From Spongilla lacustris (Eukaryota > Porifera > Demospongiae > Spongillida > Spongillidae): DNA of 64,000 nt. Shown here piece by piece: positions 43,710 to 55,010 of this stretch. Location of the stretch: assembly GCA_949361645.1 (NCBI GenBank), contig OX442431.1, forward strand, positions 6,663,160-6,727,159. Reading direction: 5' to 3'. The translations under genes and the position numbers were made by a program. A model generated the notes under the pieces. It did not search any database. It was not told the DNA's origin and saw nothing but the letters and a program-made list of their open reading frames with translations. The stretch's first letter is position 1, and the number at the start of each line of letters is the position of its first letter.

Positions 43710-44420
43710 TAAACAATCAAATTGTGTTTTTTACTTCATTAATCATGGAGAAATTAGTGATGGTTATTAAAATTAGTTACCCCATCAATCTTAATAACTT
43801 TAAAGCAAATTAAGGTTTTAAATGTTAATAAATCACTATTGAACTCAGTAACTTGAAATCAGTGCTGTTCCACGTCCACTGCATGCATACTAAGATCTTG
43901 CGTTACTTTTTAGTAGTTATTAAAATCAATTGTCTCTAACCGTAATCTTGAATAATGTTGATAATAGAGGGCTTTGAAATTTTGGTTTATGAGGGCTTTG
44001 ATACAATTACTTAACCAATTACAATAACCTAATTGGATGGTTAGCATTTGCCTAACTTCTGCAACATAGGTTAAAGAAATCAAGCAGTTAATTAATTTCA
44101 ATCCTAAGTTATACATATGAAGACCCTGTACATTTTGCACAGAACGGTCTGTATAGGAAGGCCTGCCAAGTCCTTACATCTTTTGGGATTCAATGATCTT
44201 ACATGGAGGCTGCTGTTTAGAAAACATCTGGTCAGAGTCTGATATAGATGTTGAAGATGAGCCTTCTCTTGGAGTGTTGTGATCCAATGGCACATGTCCT
44301 TCCCCCAATAGCCATGGTCTCCAACCATCTACCTACCCCAGCTCACTGCATTTGCAATCTTTGGACTTGTGCTTGTGGTCTTCTGCCCCTTGTGCTGTTC
44401 CCCTGATGCATGACTTAGAG
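43710..44420. other. No gene recognised
   Basis: AT-rich left half, then an ordinary stretch before the GGGGA array. Only short frames on both strands. Confidence 0.5.
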
Positions 44421-44429
44421 ATGTGGCAG

Positions 44430-44646
44430 AGAGGGGAGGGGAGGGAAGGGGAGGGGAGGGGAGGGGAGGGGAGGGGAGGGGAGGGGAGGGGAGGGGAGGG
44501 GAGGGGAGGGGAGGGGAGGGGAGGGGAGGGGAGGGGAGGGGAGGGGAGGGGAGGGGAGGGGAGGGGAGGGGAGGGGAGGGGAGGGGAGGGGAGGGGAGGG
44601 GAGGGGAGGGGAGGGGAGGGGAGGGGAGGGGAGGGGAGGGGAGGGG
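44430..44646. repeat. (GGGGA)n microsatellite, about 43 copies
   Basis: Almost pure 5-bp repeat with strong purine strand asymmetry. Long Pro/Leu/Ser or Gly/Arg/Glu frames across it are artefacts. Confidence 0.97.
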
Positions 44647-44888
44647 GGTGGATGACACATTTAATAGCCTAACAGTTTATGGTAATGGAGCGGACCAGAG
44701 TTATGTTGAGCTGACCATATATGTTGGACACAATAGCTGACTTGGGGGGAAGGATTGGCTAAAGGCCAGGTGCATGGGATGCTAGCCTGGAGATGGTGTT
44801 CTGAGCCCCATTGCCCCCAACTGCCACAGGCATTATGAAGCACTTAAGATAATTGGCTTGGTGCTTCCTTGACTCTGTGGTAACAGTT

Positions 44889-44994
44889 GTGGCCTACACT
44901 CCTGTGGTACCAGCTGTGGCCTACACTCCTGTGGTACCAGCTGTGGCCTACACTCCTGTGGTACCAGCTGTGGCCTACACTCCTGCTTCCAACA
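44889..44994 (+). repeat. 27-bp minisatellite, 4 copies
   Basis: Unit 'gtggcctacactcctgtggt' plus 'accagct'. The plus frame stays open (VVPAVAYTP repeats) and runs on to about 45,152 as TEFSGEVMDTSIAAILPKSQ and so on. A coding role cannot be excluded but no family or splice support was found. Confidence 0.7.
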
Positions 44995-45579
44995 AAGTGA
45001 CAGAATTTAGTGGTGAGGTGATGGACACATCTATTGCTGCTATTCTGCCCAAGAGCCAATTGGGAAGTAGGATGTCAAACCAGATGGATGTTGTTGTGGT
45101 AACACCGATTGGATCGAAATCTCTTACACAATTCAATGTGATGCATAAATAATTGGATTTGAACATAATTACACAACACAAGTACAAGTGATCGTGAAAA
45201 ATCATCAGTTCTTCGAGCAGGGGCAGAGGATAAAATGTAACCTGCAAAGCAAATATTTTAGTTGTCAATCCACTGATGAACTAAAATGCTGCAGAAACCC
45301 ATGATGGAATTAATCATGATCTAGCCTGCATGATAGTGGTGATTCGTTATGCAATGATTTCCTAAGGCGATCGCAACTACATGTACTGTAACAATCACAA
45401 ACCGCACTACCAAAACAACATACTGTGCATACCATGGGTGGACAACATACTGTGCATACCATGGGAGGAGGCTCATGGTGCTGCCACCAGCTCACTGGGT
45501 TGCCCATCTGAGCTTTCCTGCTGTGTGCTCCTCCTAAGTCTGTATGCACATTTAATGCAATTATATCTACCGTAGAAAC

Positions 45580-46146
45580 GTACACACACCATACACACAT
45601 ACCTACCATACACACATACCTACCATAAACACACACACACAGACACACACATAGACACACACATAGACACACACACACATACCTACCACAAACACACACC
45701 ATACACACACACACACAAACACATACACACACAAACACACACACCATACACACACAAACACACACACCACACACACAAACACACACACCATACACACACA
45801 AACACACACACCATACACACACAAACACACACACCATACGCACACAAACACACACACCATACACACACAAACACACAAACACACACAACACAAACACACA
45901 CACCATACACACACCATACACACACCCCATACACACACACAAACACACACCACACACACAAACACACACCACACACACAAACACACACACCACACACACA
46001 AACACACACACCACACACACAAACACACACACCATACACACACAAACACACACCACACACACAAACACACACACTACAAACACACACACCACACACAAAC
46101 ACACACACACCACACACAAACACACACAAACACACACACACCACAC
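45580..46146. repeat. Long CA-rich compound microsatellite
   Basis: About 560 bp of CACACA interrupted by AAACA and CCATA in a semi-regular 20-30-bp pattern. It abuts the 3' border of syntaxin exon 10 (46,147) and may have destroyed or displaced the remaining exon sequence. Confidence 0.95.
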
Positions 46147-47660
46147 AATCCTCGCCTTGTCAACATGCACAGCTGCTGTCTCCACATTGTACTCTATACG
46201 ATCAATGATCTCTCCCTGGAGAGGAGGAAGAGGGAGAGGAGGGAAGGAGGGAGAACTCAAGAAGTGGTTAAAATCAACTTTCCCAATACCTGTTCGTCCA
46301 CCAACACTGCAAGATCCACAAACATCTCGTGCAGTTCCTGTGGGTGAGAGAGAAGGGTACTGAAAAGGCACCAGATTAATTGTGCATACACAGACTAACA
46401 GTTTAGAGCTGAGGTTTAGCTCCAGCTGTTACACAGACTAGCAACACCATGTCACTGCCTAGCAACATCATGTCACTGCCTAGCAATATCATGCCACTGC
46501 CTAGCAACATCATGCCACTGCCTAGCAACATGCCACTGCCTAGCAACATGCCACTGCCTAGCAACATGCCACTGCCTAGCAACATCAAGCCACTGCCTAG
46601 CAACACAATGCCACTGCCTAGCAATATCATGCCACTGCCTAGCAACATTATGCCACTGCCTAGCAATATCATGCCACTGCCTAGCAACATCATGCCACTG
46701 CCTAGCAACATCATGTCACTGCCTAGCAACATGTCACTGCCTAGCAACATCATGCCACTGCCTAGCAACATGTCACTGCCTAGCAATATCATGCCACTGC
46801 CTAGCAACATTATGCCACTGCCTAGCAATATCATGCCACTGCCTAGCAACATCATGCCACTGCCTAGCAACATCATGTCACTGCCTAGCAACATGTCACT
46901 GCCTAGCAACATCATGCCACTGCCTAGCAACATCATGTTTGTGGTTGTTGACCTTATGTACACTCATAAGTGAGTGGGGTGTGCAATGTAGGCACTCAGT
47001 GACACCCTAAATAACACCATCGATGACACCCTAAATAACACCATTGATGACACCCTAAATAACACTATCGACAACACACCATTGATGAAACCCTAAATAA
47101 CACCATTGATGACACCTCAAGTAACACTCTTAATGGAACCTTTGAACAGGCTTAGTATCAAATTAATGACTTAATAAGGATGTAGCACTAACCTTAATAT
47201 TCTGTTCCAGACTGAGGATTTCCTTGTGACGCTCCTCCACTTCATTGAGTGCTTGCCTCTTCTGAGCTGTGTCAATAAGGATCTAAGGGGAAGATAGGAT
47301 GATGCAAGGGGGAGAGTTAGAGGAAGGAAGGGGTTTAAAGTGAAGATGGAGGGGTTTGAAGTGAAGATGGAGGGGTTTAAAGTAGGAGAAGAGATTTGAA
47401 GAGGAGTGACCAGGAAGAGAGGGAAGGGGAGTGGTATATAGTGAGAGGATAGAGAGAGGGGGATGTTTTGGGGTGTGAGTATTGAGGGTTGGAAGGGGAG
47501 GAGTGAGATCTCACAGAAAGCACTCAAATGAGGGGATAAATTTAATAAATGGATGCATGACTGTCAGCAGCAAGGTGCAACCTCACATCTTGGGCAAAAA
47601 TGGCTGTGTTGTTAGATTCAATCATGTCCTCCACCTGGTCATCAGAGATATTCCTACCAG

Positions 47661-47738
<78 letters not shown>

Positions 47739-47767
47739 ATGTGTGTGCATGTGTGTGTGTGCATGTG

Positions 47768-47800
<33 letters not shown>

Positions 47801-49853
47801 ATTGAGGTGTGCATTGAGGTGTGCAGATAATTTTTTAGTATCAGGACATAATGATATGGTTGTGGGCATATTTGCTACCCCTATACAAGCAATAATTATA
47901 AACACAACCTAGGCAATGACAAACTGAGAAGTTTGGTTTGTTCACTTCCCAACAGAAAACTCTCATTCCTAATTATTTATTTTTTGTTGGTTCTGTGTGT
48001 AAAGCAAATTTGCTAAAACACTAGAAATTCTACTGCAGCAATAGCTAGCAATCCCTTCCCCCCCTCCCCTCCTACCCTCCTATGCTTACCACAACCAGTA
48101 ATATGACATGCAATCAAACAACGCCGTCTGCACTCACTGATCTTGAGCTGCCTCTTGATCCTCTCCTTGCACCTGTCCCTGTAGTCCTCCTGGATGATGT
48201 TGTACTGACTCATGATGTCACGGAACTTGCGAGCCAGCACGGTGTACTGGTTCCCAGGGAAACAGGGGTGGGGAGGAGGCAATATAAATACCAACGACCT
48301 CCACAAAATGGCTACTGTTACCTGTGCCTCCTTCAAACGGCTGTCTGCTAATTTTCTGTTCTCTTCTTGTTGCACAACGGCTTTGAGTTCTACAATAAGG
48401 ACAACAAATACACCTCTGTGTAATGCACTGGGACTACACCCATAGCTCCACCTAGACCCACTGACTCCACCCGTAGCTCCACCTACAGATCCACTGACTC
48501 CACCCGTAGCTCCACCTACAGACCCACTGACTCCACCCATAGCTCCATCTACAGAACCACTGACCTCATTCCCCTCTAATTGTTTTAATAGAGGTGTGGT
48601 TATTATTGTGATAAGGTAACTAACTATACAGCGAGCTAATAGGCTTATTAACATCAAACTGATAATTGCTTACTGTTCAGTCCACTGTTAGCCCTTTGTG
48701 CTTCATGCTTGACAGTCTCCATTAGATCTTCTGATCTGTGCTTAGCTTCTGTGGAGACACAAAACAGAGTCTTAATACACAGCTCCTAATCACAACTGCA
48801 AGTGTTCATGCACTTCTACACAAACACACACAATGAGGGATTCTCATCTTAGCCCACCTTCATTGTGCACCGAAGATAGCATTTTGTCGTATACTTTCTG
48901 AAGTTCCTCAATGTTGGATGTCATTTCATTCAAGGTTCGTGTCAAATCGTTCACCTGAAGTCAAGAATGCACAAGTGAAACAGTGTGTGAAAGCAAAGTG
49001 AATGAAGCAGAACTGATGAGAATGCTTGTGTGCCTGTGAGAGCAGAACATTAGTGTAACGTACCTGTTGCAGGAAGTCACCAACAGCACCCCCTTCCTCA
49101 AACTCTGGTGGTGGATCATCGGTGATGGGAACCTCAGACTGCGTATGTATATGTGCGTATGTATGTATGTGTGTATGTATGTATGTGTGTATGTATGTAT
49201 GTGTGTATGTATATGTGTATATGTGTATATGTGTATGTGTGTATATGTGTTATGTGTGTACATGTGTATGTGTGTATGTGTGTTATGTGTATATGTGTAT
49301 GTATGTACATCTATATTGCAGTAGGTACACACATCACTCCACTGATGGGTAGCATATGATCCTTTAAAGTCTATAAACAAGTGTGTGACCTGCACACACA
49401 CACCCATCCACACATCCCTCCTTCCCACCCATTCCTCCCATCACACATCCCTCCTTCCCACCCATTCCTCCCATCACACATCCCTCCTTCCCACACATTC
49501 CTCCCATCACACATCCCTCCCTCCCATCCATCCCTCCTATCACACATCCCTCCTTCCCACCCATTCCTCCCATCCATCCCTCCCATCACACATCCCTCCC
49601 TCCCATCACAATCCCTCCATCCCTCCCATCACACATCCCTCCCTCCCATCACAATCCCTCCATCCCTCCCATCACACATCCCTCCCTCCCATCCCCTCCC
49701 ACTCCCTTCTGCACTGCCTGTGCAAATGGGCTGCCACCATATTCTGTTGTGCTTCTCCTACAGGCTTTACAGCTTAACAATAAACATCACAAAGGGGTGC
49801 TCCAATTAGACATCTAACAGTTACAATGGGATGCATCACGCACAGCGTTCAAA

Positions 49854-49884
<31 letters not shown>

Positions 49885-50299
49885 GTGTGTGTATGCTTCT
49901 GGAATTTTCATCTGTTATCAGGTCGATAAATTATCTTTGCACCCCAGTAAAAATAAAAATAAAAACATGCTAGGTTCGCTTTCCCGTGTCCCTCCTTCCC
50001 ACAAGCGCAGGCCTGCACTCACCCAGCGAGTTAATCCCGCTACGTTTAAATTATAACTTAAAAGCCTTTTTGTTGCCACATTACCCCCTCCTCCCCTAAA
50101 AAGATTCCCCGCAAAGCCCGCTCCTTCATGCTGTATGTGACGTTTGATACGCACTTCTTCGAAACTTAATTAGCATGAAACGGACCGCCCAAAAGGCACA
50201 GCTGAAAAGGCACACCACCAATTTACCCAAACTACGGTTTCAGCTTACTACCGAATTCTGACGTAGGACTTCAAGCCTGTCTCTCATATCGAACGCCAT
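46147..50299 (-). CDS. Syntaxin (Qa-SNARE), exons 1-10, membrane anchor not found
   Basis: Minus-strand exons: 50252-50299, 49064-49138, 48858-48954, 48674-48748, 48322-48389, 48138-48246, 47587-47660, 47193-47282, 46290-46337, 46147-46215. All phases fit, giving 251 codons. It starts [16 protein letters not shown], then [14 protein letters not shown]. The Habc domain includes [20 protein letters not shown] and [20 protein letters not shown]. The linker has [17 protein letters not shown], as in syntaxin 1-4. The SNARE motif runs [20 protein letters not shown] to [16 protein letters not shown] to [20 protein letters not shown], with the zero-layer Gln in VDEQGE. Syntaxins drive plasma-membrane vesicle fusion. 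About 35 residues (end of SNARE, juxtamembrane, TM) are missing. The exon-10 donor (attgtgtgg) is poor and merges into the microsatellite. The gene may use a distant last exon, be anchorless, or be truncated. Confidence 0.9.
46445..46945. repeat. 21/18-bp minisatellite in syntaxin intron
   Basis: Unit 'ctgcctagcaacatcatgcc' plus 'a' (21 bp) alternates with an 18-bp form lacking 'atc'; about 24 copies. Both lengths are multiples of 3, so both strands stay open (MPLPSNI and GSGMMLL strings). It lies between exons 8 and 9 and is not coding for the syntaxin. Confidence 0.95.
46995..47135. repeat. 24-bp minisatellite
   Basis: About five diverging copies of 'gacaccctaaataacaccat' plus 'cgat' in the same syntaxin intron. 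Confidence 0.85.
47663..47800. repeat. (TG)n microsatellite
   Basis: Borders the acceptor of syntaxin exon 7: on the coding strand the CA run ends directly in the acceptor AG. Confidence 0.95.
48440..48560. repeat. 33-bp minisatellite in syntaxin intron 4
   Basis: About three and a half copies of 'tagctccacctacagatcca' plus 'ctgactccacccg', between exons 5 and 4. Confidence 0.85.
49145..49310. repeat. TATG/TG compound microsatellite
   Basis: Directly adjacent to the acceptor of syntaxin exon 2 in the large first intron. Confidence 0.9.
49400..49700. repeat. CCCTCC-rich minisatellite
   Basis: Repeats of 'cccatcacacatccctcctt' with 'cccacccattcct', roughly 33-38 bp per unit, in syntaxin intron 1. 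A G run of about 30 nt follows at 49,853-49,883. Confidence 0.85.
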
Positions 50300-51190
50300 C
50301 GCTTGCAACTCTGCTGGCCTTCAGTTCTAACCACTGGATGAGGAAAACTGGAAAAGTGCCACGCCCTAACTACCGTTTGTGCTCGTGCCCAGAACGACAA
50401 TAACCAACCCTATAATGAACGATAATTGATTATAATTACAAATCTAAGTCAATGATCCTTATGGCAAACTCAGTATCCTCCTTGTCCGGTCCAATGCCAA
50501 AGCCATAATTATGAGATCCCTGATGCCGGCTGCTGGAGGTTTCTCGGAGAACATTTTAATAATAATATAGGTGGTAGATATTATAAATGTTATGTATGAT
50601 ATTGTAATTAAGTTTGGTTTTAACTAAAATCAAAAAAAGCAAAGCACAAAATACAAATTAATGTGTATAAGAGACTCTACAGTAGGCGCAACAAAAAAAA
50701 AAACAAACACACAATAACTACACTACTAAACAAGAGGCTGCCTAGCAATCATTGCACAGGCATTGTTCTTCTGCAATGCAATGGCTAGCCATTGATATAG
50801 CCAGCAAGGCACTGATGAGGCTGGCTGTTAATTTTTTTACCACTCCGTGCTCCGCGGCTCGCCGCACGCCGGATATTATGTGCATTGGCCTTGCCCTTGG
50901 CTAGCTGATACCTTGAGGGTTGAGACGGATCACATCATATCGGCTCCTAGGGTGACCCCTTGGTGTTCTTCACAGCACCAATGTAAAGATATATCTCAAG
51001 ATCCTTTATATGCGAGCCACTACACTAACAGTCAAACTCCTAGATCCTAGTATCTGGATGATGGAGTCCTGTCAGGACTCACAAGGGCAAAAAACACAGG
51101 AGGGTCACAGCGCCTTATATGGGTCACACATCAACGTCCAAACTGTGAAGTATCAGCTAGCTGGACCTCCATCCTGAGATTCGATCTTCG
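50300..51190. other. Upstream region of syntaxin exon 1; no gene recognised
   Basis: Presumably contains the promoter of the downstream syntaxin. I see no clear motif. 50,820-51,060 has mixed open frames without recognisable homology. Confidence 0.4.
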
Positions 51191-51201
51191 TTGTTCATTC
51201 C

Positions 51202-52318
51202 AGGCTGTGGGCAGCTCTATGTAGAAGGTACCAGGCTGTGAGCAGCTCTCTGCTGAAGGTACCAGGCTGTGAGCAGCTCTATGTAGAAGGTACCAGGCTG
51301 TGGGCAGCTCTATGTAGAAGGTACCAGGCTGTGGGCAGCTCTATGTAGAAGGTACCAGGCTGTGGGCAGCTCTATGTAGAAGGTACCAGGCTGTGAGCAG
51401 CTCTCTGCTGAAGGTACCAGGCTGTGAGCAGCTCTATGTAGAAGGTACCAGGCTGTGGGCAGCTCTATGTAGAAGGTACCAGGCTGTGGGCAGCTCTATG
51501 TAGAAGGTACCAGGCTGTGGGCAGCTCTATGTAGAAGGTACCAGGCTGTGGGCAGCTCTATGCAGAAGGTACCAGGCTGTGAGCAGCTCTATGTAGAAGG
51601 TACCAGGCTGTGGGCAGCTCTATGTAGAAGGTACCAGGCTGTGGGCAGCTCTATGTAGAAGGTACCAGGCTGTGGGCAGCTCTATGTAGAAGGTACCAGG
51701 CTGTGAGCAGCTCTCTGCTGAAGGTACCAGGCTGTGAGCAGCTCTATGTAGAAGGTACCAGGCTGTGGGCAGCTCTATGTAGAAGGTACCAGGCTGTGGG
51801 CAGCTCTATGTAGAAGGTACCAGGCTGTGGGCAGCTCTATGTAGAAGGTACCAGGCTGTGGGCAGCTCTATGCAGAAGGTACCAGGCTGTGAGCAGCTCT
51901 CTGCTGAAGGTACCAGGCTGTGAGCAGCTCTATGTAGAAGGTACCAGGCTGTGGGCAGCTCTATGTAGAAGGTACCAGGCTGTGGGCAGCTCTATGTAGA
52001 AGGTACCAGGCTGTGGGCAGCTCTATGTAGAAGGTACCAGGCTGTGAGCAGCTCTCTGCTGAAGGTACCAGGCTGTGAGCAGCTCTATGTAGAAGGTACC
52101 AGGCTGTGGGCAGCTCTATGTAGAAGGTACCAGGCTGTGGGCAGCTCTATGTAGAAGGTACCAGGCTGTGGGCAGCTCTATGTAGAAGGTACCAGGCTGT
52201 GGGCAGCTCTATGTAGAAGGTACCAGGCTGTGGGCAGCTCTATGTAGAAGGTACCAGGCTGTGGGCAGCTCTATGTAGAAGGTACCAGGCTGTGGGCATG
52301 CAGCTCTATGTAGAAGGT
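51202..52318. repeat. 31-bp minisatellite, about 36 copies, with ordered variants
   Basis: Unit 'ggtaccaggctgtgggcagc' plus 'tctatgtagaa', 31 bp, nearly identical throughout. Two variants occur: 'gagcagctctctgctgaa' and 'gagcagctctatgtagaa'. They come as a consecutive pair (near 51,240, 51,390, 51,705, 51,890, 52,045) separated by runs of the main type, showing higher-order duplication of blocks. Each unit holds GGTACC. Located between the two syntaxin copies. Confidence 0.97.
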
Positions 52319-52319
52319 A

Positions 52320-53050
52320 ATCCCATCATTAGTGCAAGCTATCCTCAGCCATCGAGAAGGCTGGTCTTCTCTCTCTGCTTGGTGGAGCATCAACAGTAGA
52401 CAAGGCCAGACTACTAGCCATCTCTGCTCCCCAAGCACATGCATGGCTGAGGGCACAACCATCTCCTACATTGGGGTTAGACCTGCTGTCCAATGAAGTC
52501 CAAGCCTTTGTGAATTGGTGGTGGCCTGGGGCCTGAGCTTCCACTTTCCAGTGCTGTGGATGTGTAGACATTCATAGCCAACATATACTGATGTCATCCT
52601 GCAAATAAGAAAGAGTAAAGAAAGAGTAAAGAAAAAAACAACAGCACACTAATGGAAAACTAACCCTGCAGTCAGTCACGCATGTAACTGCCTGAAGAAT
52701 AGTGAAAGTTTTATTCATTAATGATATTACGCGTTACTATAGCACCCTGGTTGGGTGGCATGTGAGCTCATGTACCTGAGTATGATTAGAGTGTACATGT
52801 ATAGTGTAGCATAGCTCTGTACACTGTTTCATGCATTTTTTTTTTTAAGTTAGCATAGAGTGAATTGACCTTCCATGCTTGAATGACAGTAGCATGACAA
52901 CAGTGAGCTCATAGCACTCTGAAAGAATAGTATTGACTTGCACCATTTACCATTCCCAAAGAGATGCTGGTGGTGTCCTAGCCATACAGATCCCACAAAA
53001 GGGAGATGTGTGTAGCAGATCAAAAGGCTGGGGGCATACACGAGGCAACT
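52320..53050. other. No gene recognised
   Basis: Minus-strand frames at 52,271-52,571 are short and overlap the end of the minisatellite. Nothing supported. Confidence 0.5.
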
Positions 53051-53054
53051 TCCT

Positions 53055-53162
53055 GGCAACTTGTTGCATGCAACTCAAATTAATATGGGTATAATTCTTT
53101 AGTTTACTGATAGTTTACTGAACGTTACCCATATTCATTCGAGTTGCATGCAACAAGTTGCC
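53055..53162. repeat. 37-bp-arm inverted repeat
   Basis: 'ggcaacttgttgcatgcaac' near 53,055 pairs with its complement ending at 53,162, and the arms extend to 'atatgggta/tacccatat'. The 35-bp centre repeats 'agtttactg'. Likely a MITE, about 270 bp downstream of the stop of syntaxin copy 1. Confidence 0.8.
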
Positions 53163-53434
53163 CAGCAATCTTACAGGGTTTTCACATTGTCCTCATTACC
53201 TAAACTTTGTGTTTGTTGACATGTTTTTTTGTACAAGTGCGTGTCACAGCAGTTTCATTATTTCCACACCCTTCCTCCTCCTCCTTTATCCTCACACCCC
53301 TCCCCCACCTCACTCCTCCTCTCGCCCTCCACTAACACTTCTTGAAATTTAAATTGAAAATGCAAAAGGACACAATAAAAACACAGTTTGCACCATTCAA
53401 CAAAATAACGAAATCTGTTTGGGTGTGGGGCTGG

Positions 53435-54422
53435 TCAGCCATTATTTGCGGGACCAGTTTTATTGCTCTCCAACACTGCGATGACTATGATGATGACTAT
53501 TATAATCAGAACAATGACAGAGGACACCACTCCACACAGGCACCATTTCAGCTGCAAATCAAAGACAAAAGGACATAGGTCATTGACTGCTGATGCTATT
53601 AGCTATTCTACCTTTTTGCTGTTGTCATGATACACAGTGGCTGAATCCAGCTCCAAATTGCCCTGGGAAACGTATTCATGGGCCAGCTCAATGTTCATTG
53701 AGATGCAGTCTACTGTCTGACCCTGTATGGGTACAAAATATCATGTGACTGTGAGAGACGATCATGTGACTGTGAGAGACGATCATGTGACTGTGAGAGA
53801 CGATTATGTGACATGTACGTACGTAGTTAGGCAATCGTGAATACTATCTTAATAGATGCAGGAAATGTGATTATGGGTTATTTGGTACTAGTGGAAGGAG
53901 TTTCAAGTGTGCAATGACACTAGTATCCTATCATGCACACTAGTATCCTATCATGCACACTATTTGTGACAGTGACACATGTGTACCTACAGTGAATGTG
54001 TGATACAGAAAAAAAAAGTCAATGTCTCTCCCTTCCCCACCACACCTTTGGCACATGACCCCCCACACATATGCGTGATTCTCTTACCTGTTCCTCAACC
54101 AACACAGCAATGTCATAGAACATATCTCTGAGTTCCTGCCCCCCAAAAAAAATCAGCACTTCCAAATTAATTCTGCAGCCTTCACTAATATTGCAAATCT
54201 CACAATGATGTTCTGTTCAAGGAGTTGAATCTCTGTCTGTCGTGACTCTATCTCATTCCGTGACTTTTGTAACGCACTTACAGACAGCAACTGAACGTGG
54301 ATTCGTTTATGGAAAATGTACAAACCTGACAGTGGTCCTGCTAGCTAGGGTACTCACTGGAACTTTCAGTGTGTTGGTGTCGACCAACCTCGAGAGCTCT
54401 TCTTCTGTCACAGCCTGGCCAG
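53435..54422 (-). CDS. Syntaxin, 3' exons with SNARE motif and membrane anchor (5' exons absent)
   Basis: Minus-strand exons: 54358-54422, 54204-54290, 54088-54135, 53612-53722, 53435-53551, all in phase, about 142 codons. The first reads GQAVTEEELSRLVDTNTLK and corresponds exactly, with the same phase, to exon 7 of the copy at 46-50 kb. Then come RNEIESRQTEIQLLEQNII, ELRDMFYDIAVLVEEQ, GQTVDCISMNIELAHEYVSQ and a TM segment VVSSVIVLIIIVIIIVIAVL followed by a short tail ending ANNG. The zero-layer Gln is kept. The SNARE heptads are more diverged than in the other copy (CISMNIE for RIEYNVE). No Habc exons are found upstream, where LANC-like exons on the other strand begin at 55.0 kb. It is a truncated paralogue or lacks exons lost to rearrangement. 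Confidence 0.88.
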
Positions 54423-55010
54423 CTGAATACAAGACAACATTTAGATGCAGAGTACTTCCTTCTGTGTCAAAGTCAGAACAATTTTGCCACTTGTTTCAAT
54501 GTAATTATATTGTTCACAATTTTAGCTACTTGGGAAATTTTTATATCAATGGCATATGACATCAAACATTGTTATCATTACAGTGTAGCTATTCCGGGGA
54601 TTCAAATGAATACAAGAACAACAAGTGTAAACAGATGGTAATCATGCACAGGAGGGGAGGGGAGGTATGTAATAGCATGCTGTACAAAATAGTATACTGA
54701 TTTGTCCAGAATCATCAACCCTCATCAATCTACAAGTGGAAACGCCCACCTCTTTAATAAACGTTATGATAAAAGGTCAAAATTTCAATTAAGCATAACT
54801 TGAAAGTGTTAAAGGTGAGAGACCCAATAACTTAGGTTATGACGTGTCTTTAGTACCTCTACAATGTGGCTAAGTATGAAAAGGATTTGAGGTACTCATG
54901 CAATTTTTTGTGAGAACTGACATGATCCTACCCAATAATCCTAATGTCATCACTTGGGGGTTGCTACAACATTTTTATGACATCTATAATTATGACATCA
55001 TCTGTTACAG
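54423..55010. other. Breakpoint region between syntaxin and LANC-like fragments
   Basis: No exons of either gene are recognised here. The junction of a 5'-truncated minus-strand syntaxin and a 5'-truncated plus-strand LANC-like gene lies in this interval. Confidence 0.5.

Noticed and set aside
44329..44740. Pro-Leu-Ser and Gly-Arg-Glu repeat proteins
   Set aside because: Pure (GGGGA)n microsatellite translation.
44853..45152. VVPAVAYTP-repeat protein gene
   Set aside because: Mostly a four-copy 27-bp minisatellite; the following 50 codons match nothing and have no splice signals, so I list only the repeat.
45310..46371. 353-residue minus-strand frame rich in Val-Cys
   Set aside because: It fuses two real syntaxin pieces read through with a CA repeat; the genuine exons are 46,147-46,215 and 46,290-46,337.
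46403..46973. Met-Pro-Leu-Pro-Ser-Asn and Gly-Ser-Gly-Met repeat proteins
   Set aside because: The minisatellite unit is a multiple of 3 and open on both strands; it sits within a syntaxin intron.
51202..52318. CRISPR-like regular repeats
   Set aside because: Units are head-to-tail with no variable spacers, and the setting is eukaryotic; it is a minisatellite.
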